A stretch of 64,000 bases of DNA from Candidatus Obscuribacterales bacterium. GTDB lineage: Bacteria; Cyanobacteriota; Vampirovibrionia; Obscuribacterales; Obscuribacteraceae. Position numbers and translations under genes: made by a program. Shown one piece after another: positions 16,455 through 25,719 of the stretch. Position 1 is the first letter of the stretch; the number at the start of each line of letters is the position of its first letter. Under the pieces are notes generated by a model. The model ran no database searches. It was not told the DNA's origin and saw only the letters and a list, made by a program, of their open reading frames with translations. The stretch lies in the NCBI GenBank assembly GCA_019752635.1, contig JAIELX010000044.1, forward strand, positions 62,001 to 126,000, given 5' to 3'.

Positions 16455-17966
16455 CTATTCCGCCTTCTTGGCTGCTTTGTCCATCAGGAAATAGCAAATA
16501 GTGCGGACTCCGAATGCGGTGCCGCCTTTAGTCAGTTCATCCTTCTCTTTGTCGGTCCATGCGGTTCCGGCAACATCCAGGTGCGCCCAAGGTACGTTGT
16601 CGACGAATTCCTTCAGGAACATGCCGGCGGAGGAAGATCCTGCTTCGCCCCGTGAACCGGCATTCTTCAAGTCGGCAACATCGCTCTTCAGACTCTCTTT
16701 GTATTCATCGAAAAGTGGTAGTTGCCAGAACTTTTCGCCACCGCGCCTACCTGCTGCGGTGACTGCCGCCACCAACTCTTCATTGTTACTCATGATGCCC
16801 GCGGCAATCTTGCCGAGAGCGGCAACCACTGCGCCGGTCAATGTGGCGATATCAATTACCGCATCAGGTTTTTCTTTGCAGACCCAGGCCAGCGCGTCGG
16901 CCAGTGTCAATCTCCCTTCGGCGTCGGTGTTGTTAACTTCGATGGTTTTGCCATTCATGGCGGTTAAGATGTCTCCCGGTCTGAGCGCTCCACCACCCGG
17001 CATGTTCTCGCAGGCGGCGATTACGGCCAGCACGCGCACTGGTACTTCAAGCTCCGCAATTGCTTTCACCACTGCCAGTGTTACTGCCGCACCGGACATG
17101 TCGTATTTCATCGTTTCCATGCCCTGCGCCGTCTTCAGCGAAAGACCACCAGAGTCAAAGGTGATGCCCTTTCCGACTACGGCGGCGAAGTATCGAGATT
17201 CTGCGGGAGTGTAGCGTAGTTCGATAAACTTAGGAGGCTGATGTGATCCGCGTGAGACTCCGAGGAAGGAGCCCATGCCAATTCTAGCTGCTTCATCTTC
17301 TTCTATGATGCGGCACTGGACATGCTCGCTTGAGATAGACGCCGCAATTTGAGCGAGTCTCGATGGTGTCATATTGCAGGCCGGTTCGTTGATCAAGTCG
17401 CGTGCGAAGCAAGTGCTCTCGGCGATAACACGCCCGGCGCGACTGGAGCGTGCAAAGGCATCGTCGTCCATTGCGCTATCCACGAAAACGAGTTCTGCAA
17501 CTGGTTTTCTTTCCGGATTGGTTTCTTCGTTGCGTGTTTTGTGCAAGGTGAACGAATAGCTGCCGAGCAGCCAGCCTTCAACTGCCGTTTGCACTAGAGA
17601 AGCATCACCATTGGTGCGGATGGCAAGACACACTCGTCGGTATTGCTCTTTGCTGCCGAAGTGCCGAGCAAGCGATGCTCCTGCCTTTCTCACCGTGTTT
17701 GCGAAGTCGTCGCGCTTGCCTAGCCCGGCAATGACGAAGCGCCGCGCCGGTAACTGATCGCCTGGATAGAAACTGAGCAGTTCACCGCTTTTTCCTTTGA
17801 ACTTTTCGAACGCCGCCATTTCGGTGAGCTGTTTGAGCACCGCTTCCGGTAGTTCAAGCCCGGGCTCCTGTAGCGCTTTGTCGACTCCCTCATCTAGAAA
17901 AACACCAAAAACAACTACATCTCCAGAAATTTTTCCCAGCGGTTCTTTCTCTAGCTTTAGTTCCAT
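16455..17966 (-). CDS. pepA: Leucyl aminopeptidase (M17, PepA)
   Basis: A cytosolic metallo-aminopeptidase that removes N-terminal residues from peptides; 503 residues, normal for the family. Metal and catalytic motifs are VVGKGITFDSGGLSLK, MKYDMSGAAVTLAVV, and the M17 signature NNTDAEGRLTLADAL. The C-terminus ends with SSAGMFLKEFV and WAHLDVAGTAW, as in the family. ATG at 17966 has AGAAGG upstream and is preferred over a TTG eight codons earlier. Convergent with the PATAN gene. Confidence 0.96.
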   Translation of the reverse strand: MELKLEKEPLGKISGDVVVFGVFLDEGVDKALQEPGLELPEAVLKQLTEMAAFEKFKGKSGELLSFYPGDQLPARRFVIAGLGKRDDFANTVRKAGASLARHFGSKEQYRRVCLAIRTNGDASLVQTAVEGWLLGSYSFTLHKTRNEETNPERKPVAELVFVDSAMDDDAFARSSRAGRVIAESTCFARDLINEPACNMTPSRLAQIAASISSEHVQCRIIEEDEAARIGMGSFLGVSRGSHQPPKFIELRYTPAESRYFAAVVGKGITFDSGGLSLKTAQGMETMKYDMSGAAVTLAVVKAIAELEVPVRVLAVIAACENMPGGGALRPGDILTAMNGKTIEVNNTDAEGRLTLADALAWVCKEKPDAVIDIATLTGAVVAALGKIAAGIMSNNEELVAAVTAAGRRGGEKFWQLPLFDEYKESLKSDVADLKNAGSRGEAGSSSAGMFLKEFVDNVPWAHLDVAGTAWTDKEKDELTKGGTAFGVRTICYFLMDKAAKKAE

Positions 17967-18106
17967 GGCATCCTTCTCAAGCAACTTCAACGCCTATTAT
18001 ATTGCGCCTGCGGTCAGAGTTTATGCTTAGCCGTGAACCGTTGAAATCCACGTTCACCCTTGCTGACCTCAATCGCTAACGACGGAGGTTTACTTTTGGG
18101 CTACAC

Positions 18107-18136
18107 AAGGACATCGCCCGTGCGAGCGATGTCCTT
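18107..18136 (-). terminator. 11-bp hairpin downstream of the giant WG-repeat gene
   Basis: AAGGACATCGC (18107-18117) and GCGATGTCCTT (18126-18136) form a perfect stem about 20 bases beyond the stop at 18158. There is no long T-run on either strand, so it may work with another factor. Confidence 0.55.
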
Positions 18137-18157
18137 GTTCCGAATTTGAGTTTGGCG

Positions 18158-21100
18158 TTACTGTGCAACCAATTGCGTGATACTGCGCATAAGAGGAATC
18201 AAGTGTTCCGTTTGCTGACCGCTGCTAACAGTCACTAAAATACCGCCGCCGAAGTCGGCGATAATCAGATATCCCAAGTGCGATTTTGCGACCAACTGGT
18301 GCAAGTGGTTGTGACCCATTCTCTTGATCACGTTGGTTGTGTTAACGTAGACACCGAGAGACCACGCTCCAACGGACTCAGGGTCATACTCTTGAGGCAT
18401 ATTGTTCGCGATCGGAATTCCGTCGTGTCCAACTATGCACGAGCCAACCACGCCTGGTTGTGCGGCAATATGATTGAGCAACTTGTAGATTTCTTCAGCC
18501 GCTTCAATGGTGAGGACGCGGAATCGTCCATCAGCGAGCTCGGACTGACCTAGCTTTCCGAGTTGCGCTTGGTCTTGCTGATCGAGCAAGAACTTGCCAA
18601 TGGAAGAAATTTTTCCGCTGGCAACTTCTTGCTGGGCATCGATTTTCGTGTCCAATCGCCCAATGCCGGCAATCTTCGGAGGTGGTGGCATTGCACCGCT
18701 TTCTTGGGCTACGCTGCGAATGGACTGCACTGCTTCGCGAACATTGATCTTCGGTGCCGGTCCGGATGTACGTGGTGGCACAGCCGCGTCGGCCGCCGGA
18801 CGAGCCGGTTGTGCCGGTTGCGCCGGTTGCGCCTTGGCTGCGTCCTTGTTGGTCAAGTTGTCGAAGATTTTGTCGACTGCTTGATCATCTATATTGCGGA
18901 ATATTCCACTGCTGCTCTGTGCCGCCGGTTGCGGCGGTGCCTTCGGTTGTATCACCGGCTTTGACACCGCAGGTACTGGCGGTACTGCCTGTTGCGGTGC
19001 CGGTGGTGTCACAGCCGCTGGACGCGGAGCGCCCGGAACTGGCGGCACGGGCGGGTGACCGGGAACGGAGGAAGCCATTGGTGCTGCTCCGCCCATCGGT
19101 TTTGAAGGCATAGGCGGTTGGATTCCCGGTTTTGGCGGCATCCCTGCTTGGCCCGGCGCTTGTGGAATCGGAGGCATTCCCGGACGCGGTGCACCGGGAA
19201 CGGGGGCGCCGCCGACAGGTCGAACTGAGCTTGGTCCGACCTGTTGTGGTGGCACCGGTGATGGCGGCACGCTTGGTGCTTCAGCCCCGGCGTTCACTTG
19301 ACCGCTGGTATCGCCTTCTTTGACGCCCAGCTTCTTGAAGATTTTGTCGATGTCTCGATCGTCGAGCTTTTTCATCATGCCTTCCGCAGGCGCTGCGGCG
19401 ATCGGGCCGGGAGCGCCTGGCATGGGCGGGCGACCACCGGGAGCGGGAGGCTTGCCTGATGGCGGACCTGGTGGTCGTACTCCCGGCGGAGGGATCGGGG
19501 TTACACCCGGTGGTCTGATACCGCTTCCCGGCGCAGTGTCGCGAGCGGCGACCGGCCGTATCATCGGGTTTGCCGGTTGTGGCGTTGCCGGTGCTGGAGG
19601 TTTTGGCGGTGGCGGAGCTGATGGCTGTTGCGCCACTGTCGGGGTTGGTGGTACGACCGGTCTTGGCGCTGGTGTTGCCGGTTTCGCCTGCATGGACTGG
19701 GCTTCACTCTCGCCCAGTATATTGGACAATCGATCCATCATCGGTTCGCCCGGTGCGCGTTGTTGCACTGGCACGTTGAACTGATCGAGCGCTGGCGCCG
19801 CTGGTGGAGTCACAGGCGTTGCTGGTTTCTGCTTTGCAATTCGTTCTTGAATGGACAGCTCGTAGTCTTGTGCTGCAGGAGGTGCCGGTGGAACAACATT
19901 GGAAGGTCCGCCCGCCCGTTTGGCCTGCGATGGTCCAAGACCTGACTCTTCCAACGAAAATGCTTTCCACATTCCCGTTTGAATTTGTTCTCCTTCTTCG
20001 GACCAGGCATCGGAACCGGCCGATGGACTGCCCCAGCTGTCCGCTCCCCAATCAGAATCTCCGGGCGCTTTCGGAGCTGTGTCCCAGGCGGGAGTCTGCG
20101 GTGCTGTTGGTATTTTGGGCGGTGTTGGCGCCGCCGTTGCCGAAGCTGGTTCGGTTACACCCCATTCATCCGCCACCGGAGCAGGAGTTCCCCATTCGTC
20201 TTGTTTGGGTTGCGGCGCCCCCCAACTGTTATCGGCTATCGGAGCCGGTTTGGTTGGAGTTCCCCATTCATCTGGTTTGGGTGGGCTGCCCCATTCGTTG
20301 TCGCCCCATCCGGTTTCTGCTTTGGCCTGCTGCGGTGCCGGTGTGGCGGGTGTTCCCCACTCATCCGCGGCGGAAGCCGGTTGTGGGTGACCCCAATCGC
20401 TGCCTCCGCTGCTACCCCACTCATCTTTGGGCGGAGCTGCTTGCGGTTTTGCGGTCTGAGGCGCGCCCCATTCGTCCGCAGGGGTTCCCCACTCGGAACT
20501 TGCAGGAGCATTCCAATTGTCTGTAGGGGCTGAGGGTGTTTGCGCCGAGGCATCCCATCCTGGCGCTGGAGCGCCCCAGCTGTCACTTTGCTGAGCCGTC
20601 GGCTGCGGTGCTACAGCTGCGGGACCGGCTCCCCAATCGTTGGCTGGAGCCGATGGCGATGAATCCCATTCATTACTTTGTTGAGCCTCAGGTCGGGCTC
20701 CCCACCCACCGCCGGAGCTTGGTGCGCCCCAGCTCTCGGCTGGTTCGTCGCCCCAGCCGTCGCCTGCACTTGTTGGAGCAGCTTGCGCTCCCCAACTGCC
20801 GCTTTGGGCCGCTGGCGACTGCGCGCCCCATCCGGACTGAGCTTTGGGAGTTGCGGGTTCTGCGCCCCAATCATCGTTTCCACCGGTTGCCGGAGCCGCT
20901 CCCCAGCCACCTTGTGACGCAGGAGTTGGAGGAGTAGCCCCCCACCCGCCTTGTGACGGAGGAGCCGAAGGCTCAGAAGCCGCCCCCCATCCACCTTCTG
21001 ATGCAGGAGCTGGAGGAGTAGCCCCCCACCCGCCTTGTGATGGTGAAGCCGAAGGTTCGGGAGTAGCCCCCCAGCCGCCTTGTGATGGTGAAGCCGAAGG

Positions 21101-22399
21101 TTCGAGAGTAGCCCCCCAGCCGCCTTGTGATGGTGAAGCCGAAGGTTCGAGAGTAGCCCCCCACCCGCCTTGTGATGGAGGAGCCTGAGGTTCGGGAGCC
21201 GCCCCCCAGCCGCCTTGTGCTTGGACCGGCGGCGTTGAAGGTTGCGCGCCCCACCCGCCGGCGCCGTGTAGCGGAGCGGCTGGTTCGACACCCCAACCGG
21301 TATCCTGTGGTGGGGGAGCAGGCTCTCCGCCCCATCCGGTTGTCCCTGTTGGCTGTGGAGACTCGGGAGCGCTGCCCCAGCCAGCACCCCAACCGCCTGC
21401 GTTCGCCTGTTCCGCCGCGCCACGCGCCGGGGGAACACTTTCAGCTTGTGGTGCCCATCCGCCGGAGCTGGTGTCCGGTTCCGCACCCCAATCGTCTGCG
21501 GGCTGGCCCCAAGCGGCTGGCTGTTGACCGCTCTGCTGGGGGGAGCCCCAAGCTCCACTTCCCGTGGGCGGTGACATGTTCGCTGGTGCGCTCCACCCGG
21601 GGGGAGTCGTTCCTTGTCCCGGACCGGTAGGCGCTCCAAAAGCGCTATCTATAGAAGTCGGCGCTCCGCCGAAGGCGCTGTCGAGGGCAGGTGTGTTTTG
21701 TTCATCGGGCCAGCCGCTTGCTTCCGGGGGTCTGTTTTGTTCGTGCACCTGGCGACGAATGCTTTCAGCCAGGCTGGGCTGGCTTTCTTCCATATTGCTG
21801 GCACTTTTACGTTGGGGAACGTCTACACCGAACTTCTTCCCAAGTGATCCGCCGCTGGTAATCGGTTGGTCGTCGGCCTGCTGTGGTTGAATCTTGGACA
21901 AGCTTTTTAGCCGGGTGCTTGTTGCCAAAAGTTCGTCTTGCTCAAGATCGCTGGGCTTTTTCTTGCGCGGAGCCGGTGCCATGTCCTCTTCCGCGTCGGC
22001 GACTTTGCCGCGAGATATGTGTGGAAAGGAGATTCCGCCACCTTGTTTCCCCTGTTGTCCTTGTGCCTTGGCCGGGTCCTGTTGCTTCCCTTCCTTGTCT
22101 TTCTTGCCGCCACCAAAAAGATTCTTAATGGAGGCGAGAAATCCTGGTTTTTCTTGAGGTACTTCTTTCATGATTTTTCCTGCCAACGCTTCCTGGAAGT
22201 CTGGATTTTCGGGCAAACACTCCTCAGGCAATGGTACGTCCAAAGCTGCCAGAGCGACTTGGTCAATTTGGTGATGAAAACGGTCACAAAGTTCACAAGA
22301 TTCCAAATGTTGGCTGACCATGCGGTCGTCCTGCGGCGATAGGTCCATATCAAACCGCTGCTGGATCAGAAATCGAAATCTGCTGCAATTCATAGTCAT
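18158..22399 (-). CDS. Giant anti-sigma-like zinc finger / WG-repeat / Roadblock-LC7 protein (1413 residues)
   Basis: The N-terminus holds an anti-sigma zinc motif: Cys5, then HLESCELC (His31, Cys35, Cys38). About residues 250-810 are a low-complexity region with dozens of Trp-Gly units (GGWGA, DEWGTP, DSWGAP), separated by Pro, Ala, Ser and Gln. About 830-1290 is Pro-rich with three related islands: MMDRLSNILGE, MMKKLDDRDIDKIFKKLGV and RNIDDQAVDKIFDNL. The last 110 residues form a roadblock/LC7 domain (LLNHIAAQPGVVGSCIVGHD through GYLIIADFGGGILVTVSSG). Roadblock proteins such as MglB regulate Ras-like GTPases. No membrane segment is seen. It lies 18 bases after a sigma gene, so it is probably that factor's regulator. 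ATG at 22399 or 22393. Confidence 0.88.
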   Translation of the reverse strand: MTMNCSRFRFLIQQRFDMDLSPQDDRMVSQHLESCELCDRFHHQIDQVALAALDVPLPEECLPENPDFQEALAGKIMKEVPQEKPGFLASIKNLFGGGKKDKEGKQQDPAKAQGQQGKQGGGISFPHISRGKVADAEEDMAPAPRKKKPSDLEQDELLATSTRLKSLSKIQPQQADDQPITSGGSLGKKFGVDVPQRKSASNMEESQPSLAESIRRQVHEQNRPPEASGWPDEQNTPALDSAFGGAPTSIDSAFGAPTGPGQGTTPPGWSAPANMSPPTGSGAWGSPQQSGQQPAAWGQPADDWGAEPDTSSGGWAPQAESVPPARGAAEQANAGGWGAGWGSAPESPQPTGTTGWGGEPAPPPQDTGWGVEPAAPLHGAGGWGAQPSTPPVQAQGGWGAAPEPQAPPSQGGWGATLEPSASPSQGGWGATLEPSASPSQGGWGATPEPSASPSQGGWGATPPAPASEGGWGAASEPSAPPSQGGWGATPPTPASQGGWGAAPATGGNDDWGAEPATPKAQSGWGAQSPAAQSGSWGAQAAPTSAGDGWGDEPAESWGAPSSGGGWGARPEAQQSNEWDSSPSAPANDWGAGPAAVAPQPTAQQSDSWGAPAPGWDASAQTPSAPTDNWNAPASSEWGTPADEWGAPQTAKPQAAPPKDEWGSSGGSDWGHPQPASAADEWGTPATPAPQQAKAETGWGDNEWGSPPKPDEWGTPTKPAPIADNSWGAPQPKQDEWGTPAPVADEWGVTEPASATAAPTPPKIPTAPQTPAWDTAPKAPGDSDWGADSWGSPSAGSDAWSEEGEQIQTGMWKAFSLEESGLGPSQAKRAGGPSNVVPPAPPAAQDYELSIQERIAKQKPATPVTPPAAPALDQFNVPVQQRAPGEPMMDRLSNILGESEAQSMQAKPATPAPRPVVPPTPTVAQQPSAPPPPKPPAPATPQPANPMIRPVAARDTAPGSGIRPPGVTPIPPPGVRPPGPPSGKPPAPGGRPPMPGAPGPIAAAPAEGMMKKLDDRDIDKIFKKLGVKEGDTSGQVNAGAEAPSVPPSPVPPQQVGPSSVRPVGGAPVPGAPRPGMPPIPQAPGQAGMPPKPGIQPPMPSKPMGGAAPMASSVPGHPPVPPVPGAPRPAAVTPPAPQQAVPPVPAVSKPVIQPKAPPQPAAQSSSGIFRNIDDQAVDKIFDNLTNKDAAKAQPAQPAQPARPAADAAVPPRTSGPAPKINVREAVQSIRSVAQESGAMPPPPKIAGIGRLDTKIDAQQEVASGKISSIGKFLLDQQDQAQLGKLGQSELADGRFRVLTIEAAEEIYKLLNHIAAQPGVVGSCIVGHDGIPIANNMPQEYDPESVGAWSLGVYVNTTNVIKRMGHNHLHQLVAKSHLGYLIIADFGGGILVTVSSGQQTEHLIPLMRSITQLVAQ
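20895..21240. repeat. Tandem 45-bp repeats coding GGWGA units
   Basis: Within the WG-repeat gene, 45-bp units run head to tail starting at 21019, 21064, 21109 and 21154, nearly identical through the first three (each coding GGWGA plus T-L/P-EPSASPSQ). Degenerate units of 39 or 45 bp lie on both sides. In-frame period and near identity point to recent duplication by slippage or unequal exchange. Confidence 0.85.
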
Positions 22400-22417
22400 A
22401 GTGGGAGCACCTGCATT

Positions 22418-22990
22418 TTATCCGCGCCCCAGGCACTTGACCACTTGTACTCTCGCTCGATGCAGCCAGGCCATTATGTTTTCCTGGTGCTCATTCATAA
22501 CTGTTGCAACCTGCGGCATGCTGAGCCGCAACTGGTGCCGAAGGATAAATACCTTCTTTTGCTCGTCCGGTAAGGAGCTGATGCAGCGCTTGACTCGCAC
22601 GGTGCCCAGGATGACTGTTGTCTCCCAATCCATTTGCGAAGAACCGTCCATTGTTGGATCGGTCTGAGGTCCGGACGGTGTGCCGCTGTGTTGAGCGTGA
22701 TAGTTGCCGACTGCTTCTACGATGAAGGTAGACAACATTTCCCAAACAGCTCCCTGGCCGATTTGCTTCGGGGATGCTTGTTTGACAAAAGCTATCGCGT
22801 TGCGAAATGCTTCGATCGTAAGTGCTTCGGCTGCATCCGGGTCAAGCGTACCGATAAAGGCAATACAGTAGAACATATCCTGATGCAGCCAGACGAATTC
22901 GCCCAATGCATTCCTGCCGCCCTTTTTCAAGTTGAGCAGTGTATCGGCGGCAGCAGTATCCGAATATGTACGAGAGGGTAGTCGTGCCAT
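22418..22990 (-). CDS. Divergent ECF-like sigma factor
   Basis: A 190-residue protein with the layout of a small sigma-70 family factor. A region-2-like segment is at about 25-90 (GGRNALGEFVWLHQDMFYCI, then DAAEALTIEAFRNAIAF). Region 4 is at about 130-185 (CISSLPDEQKKVFILRHQLR, then MPQVATVMNEHQENIMAWLHRARVQVVKCL). Region 2 is weakly conserved, so promoter melting may be altered. ATG at 22990. The gene ends 18 bases before the giant zinc-finger/roadblock gene, giving a sigma / anti-sigma arrangement. Confidence 0.72.
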   Translation of the reverse strand: MARLPSRTYSDTAAADTLLNLKKGGRNALGEFVWLHQDMFYCIAFIGTLDPDAAEALTIEAFRNAIAFVKQASPKQIGQGAVWEMLSTFIVEAVGNYHAQHSGTPSGPQTDPTMDGSSQMDWETTVILGTVRVKRCISSLPDEQKKVFILRHQLRLSMPQVATVMNEHQENIMAWLHRARVQVVKCLGRG

Positions 22991-23200
22991 GTGTACGCAA
23001 AAAGAGTCTCAAAAATCACTGGCAAACAAACTGCCCGGACCAACAGGTGTCTGCCTTTACCAGTTTACCTAATTCGCGCCCATCAAGTCAGCTTTCGGAC
23101 ATAAACTGCACGGGACTGTATCAAATACCTCCGGCTGATATGCTTAGTGTGACAGACACAGGGTTCTGCAAAAGATAAATCTCAACCCATTACAACCGTT

Positions 23201-23980
23201 ATGCCCCAAAAACCGGACTTTACTCTCAAATTTAGCCTTCAAAACATTGAAGATTTCTCACCTGACGCAATTGCGCGTTCTCCTCGCAGTTTTCGACCGG
23301 GCGATCTTGTCAATGCTTGTAACAACGTAGTCCTGACCGCGGAGGGGAAAATTGCTCCCGAGCACATTCTCTCCATTGCAAAATTCGTGACCGTGGATTT
23401 TTTCGCCATGGCTCACGGCTCCGGCTTGTACAACCGGCAGCCGAAACTTTGGGAGGCTCTGGCTAAGACTGCTACAGCTCAAGTGTTTATGGCTCGCAAG
23501 GGTTTCTTGCAGAAAGAGCAGACTGCTGAGTTCGACTTGCTGCTGCAAGATCACAAAGGACGCACCACCGTGGTCCTGCACTATAGCGCCCCCGACCCGC
23601 CCGGAGCGCAGCACGACTACCTGCGGGCATTTAAAGAATTCGTCAAACGGACAAAGCTTCGTCAGGGCACTGTCGGGATTTTTCTTTGCTATCCCGCACC
23701 ATTTCCTGAACCAGTGCGAGCGTACATATTGAAGGAAACGAACGCTCAGGATCCGGTGCAGCGTTACGAGTCCATTTTGCCGCTGTTAGGCATACCGATT
23801 GATTTGTTTGAAGTCGATTCCACTGCCGCCGTTTCCCGGTCGGACCGGGCGAAAAATTCCGTTCGATTGATCCATCCTGATTTGAGCCGGAAAAAGAGCT
23901 GGAGTGGTGCCCGCGTACGCGGTGCCAACGTCGAGCCTGAAGATTGCGGTGACCTGGAAGAGTCGGACTCCGAGCCTTAG
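23201..23980 (+). CDS. Hypothetical protein, 259 residues
   Basis: I do not recognise a family. The protein looks soluble and globular up to about 220 residues, with ALAKTATAQVFMARKGFLQK and FLCYPAPFPEPVRAYILKET, then an acidic tail (EDCGDLEESDSEP). It has no signal peptide. It is divergent from the sigma/WG-roadblock operon across a 210-base gap, which might hold shared control elements, but I see no clear promoter. Confidence 0.72.
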   Translation: MPQKPDFTLKFSLQNIEDFSPDAIARSPRSFRPGDLVNACNNVVLTAEGKIAPEHILSIAKFVTVDFFAMAHGSGLYNRQPKLWEALAKTATAQVFMARKGFLQKEQTAEFDLLLQDHKGRTTVVLHYSAPDPPGAQHDYLRAFKEFVKRTKLRQGTVGIFLCYPAPFPEPVRAYILKETNAQDPVQRYESILPLLGIPIDLFEVDSTAAVSRSDRAKNSVRLIHPDLSRKKSWSGARVRGANVEPEDCGDLEESDSEP

Positions 23981-24076
23981 TCCTTGAGCTCCGGCGGGTA
24001 AACCGCAGGTCGAGCTGCTCCAGGGACTCCCGTTGCCCAATCGTATTAACCGCACAAGTGCGGCGGTTATCACCAT

Positions 24077-24104
24077 TTGAGGCTTGTGCGCTCTGGAATA
24101 AAAT
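24077..24104 (+). promoter_or_regulatory. Sigma-70 type promoter for the NCS1 permease
   Basis: TTGAGG (24077-24082) and TAAAAT (24099-24104) are 16 bases apart and lie about 185 bases before the permease ATG at 24291. A small stem (CCGCA/TGCGG, 24050-24063) just upstream may end the previous transcript. The rest of this 310-base gap holds nothing I can identify. Confidence 0.5.
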
Positions 24105-24290
24105 GACCGGACTTAGTGTTTTTTGCCAGGCATCATTTCGACCTGTCCGGGTTTTTGTGTTCGGACAGCAGGTTCGTGTCTAAGCGCGGACGTCGCTTGC
24201 CTGCTTCTCACCGGAGTTAATGGGGGGCCGGAATTCAGATTATCGGCTGTTGCCTCAACTAACCTGTCCATCAACGACAAGGAACGACCA

Positions 24291-25661
24291 ATGTCTCATC
24301 ACCATGAAAATGCTGCCGTACCGCTGGGCGATCGTCGCAGCGCGGTGACTCTGGGATTAATCTGGATCACGATGGTGACGTTCTTTCCAACGGTGATAGC
24401 CGGATTTCAGTGGTTTAAAGAAGGCATTACCATGTCGCAGGTGCTGATCGGCACCATATGCAGTTGCTTTATATTGATAGCGTACACAAGTCCGGTTGCT
24501 TTTCTCTCGGCAAAATCAGGGCTCGGTTATGCCGAAATGAACAAGCGCATCTTCGGACCCTGGACCTGTGTATTTTTGAACTTCAATATATTGTGGATTT
24601 TTACCGCCTGGTACGGAGTGTCGGCGTTGTTTCTCGCCGAAGGACTCCAGGGCTTGTTTCATTGGCACGCCTCGGTTACGTTTTTTGCTTCCGGCCTGGC
24701 TGTTGCTATGGCTTTCAATAACTTCTTTGGATTCAAGGGCATTGCCAACTTCGCTCGCTACTTTGCCGCGCCGGTGCTAATCTGCTGGGTGCTCTACTGT
24801 TTCTTTAAGACGCTGCCCGGCTGTCCGGCTACAGTGTTGCAAGAAAGCGGACGACTGGAGCTCACACAAGCGATCACCATTATCTCCAGCTTTGTTATTG
24901 GCATCGCCGTTTGGGGCAATGAGGCCGACTATTGGCGGTACGGTAAGCCGAAGTGGTCTCTGGCCGTCATGCCACTGGCGCTTTCACTCCTTATTGGCCA
25001 AATTCTCTTCCCGGTCACAGGTTGGATGTTGGCGCGCATGACTAACATCACTGAATATGGTGCGGCGACCGAATTTATTAATACCTATTCGTTTGGCGGA
25101 TTGGCCATTGTGGGCGCGATAGTGCTGATTGCATCGCAGTTTGCTGCAAATGACTCCAATTTGTTTGGTTCCTCCTTGGCGATGAAGGCGCTGAGGACTA
25201 TGAGCCACAAGCAATCTGTTGCGGTTCTTGCTCTGCTGGGGACCTTAACGGCTGCCTGGCTGGCCTGCTTTGGAGCGGCAAAGGCTTTGGAATCAATTGC
25301 GGCTCTCAACTGTGTATTCTTGCCTGCGCCTTCGATTATTGTGATTACAGAAGTCTTTCTCGTGCGCGGATGGTTGTGCAAGCAGAAGGGGGTCTGCGTC
25401 GAAGAGTCTGATCACGGCGCAAAGAAGGTTGCTCTTGCTGCGTTGCTGTGCGCAATAGTTGTCGGTGTTGCCACCTCGGGGACGATTCCTTCTTTGGCTT
25501 CCTGGCGCGTTGGCATTTGCCCGCTTCAGTGTTGGCTTACTGCGTTGCTGGTTTACTTTCCTCTGCGAGCGCTGCAACTGCGTCAGGTCCGTGCGATCGC
25601 GAGACCGGAAATGGTTCGTGTTCCGGCATTGAGCGGACAATCGAGAGTTAACTCTGATTAG
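24291..25661 (+). CDS. NCS1-family permease (cytosine/purine/allantoin type)
   Basis: A 456-residue integral membrane protein with about 12 hydrophobic segments, typical of nucleobase:cation symporters. Family-like features are GLIWITMVTFFPTVIAGFQW in TM1, NNFFGFKGIANFARYFAAPV in the middle, and WGNEADYWRYGKPKWSLAVM. ATG at 24291 has AAGGA seven bases upstream; an upstream in-frame start would add 56 non-hydrophobic residues and is unlikely. The substrate cannot be read from sequence. It may import a nucleobase, but it is not near the purine operon. Confidence 0.82.
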   Translation: MSHHHENAAVPLGDRRSAVTLGLIWITMVTFFPTVIAGFQWFKEGITMSQVLIGTICSCFILIAYTSPVAFLSAKSGLGYAEMNKRIFGPWTCVFLNFNILWIFTAWYGVSALFLAEGLQGLFHWHASVTFFASGLAVAMAFNNFFGFKGIANFARYFAAPVLICWVLYCFFKTLPGCPATVLQESGRLELTQAITIISSFVIGIAVWGNEADYWRYGKPKWSLAVMPLALSLLIGQILFPVTGWMLARMTNITEYGAATEFINTYSFGGLAIVGAIVLIASQFAANDSNLFGSSLAMKALRTMSHKQSVAVLALLGTLTAAWLACFGAAKALESIAALNCVFLPAPSIIVITEVFLVRGWLCKQKGVCVEESDHGAKKVALAALLCAIVVGVATSGTIPSLASWRVGICPLQCWLTALLVYFPLRALQLRQVRAIARPEMVRVPALSGQSRVNSD

Positions 25662-25719
25662 AGCTTCGACCTGACGGGAACGTTTCTGGAATGCGCCGCC
25701 TCGTCTCCATCCTATTGCC

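Noticed and set aside
21019..21198. Repeats that might look like a CRISPR array
   Set aside because: They are contiguous without spacers, in frame, and code the GGWGA units of a protein.
20611..21639. Long open frame on the same strand as the WG-repeat gene, in a different frame, and several on the opposite strand
   Set aside because: These are by-products of the low-complexity repeat DNA, with compositions such as HHKAGGG runs and no start signals.
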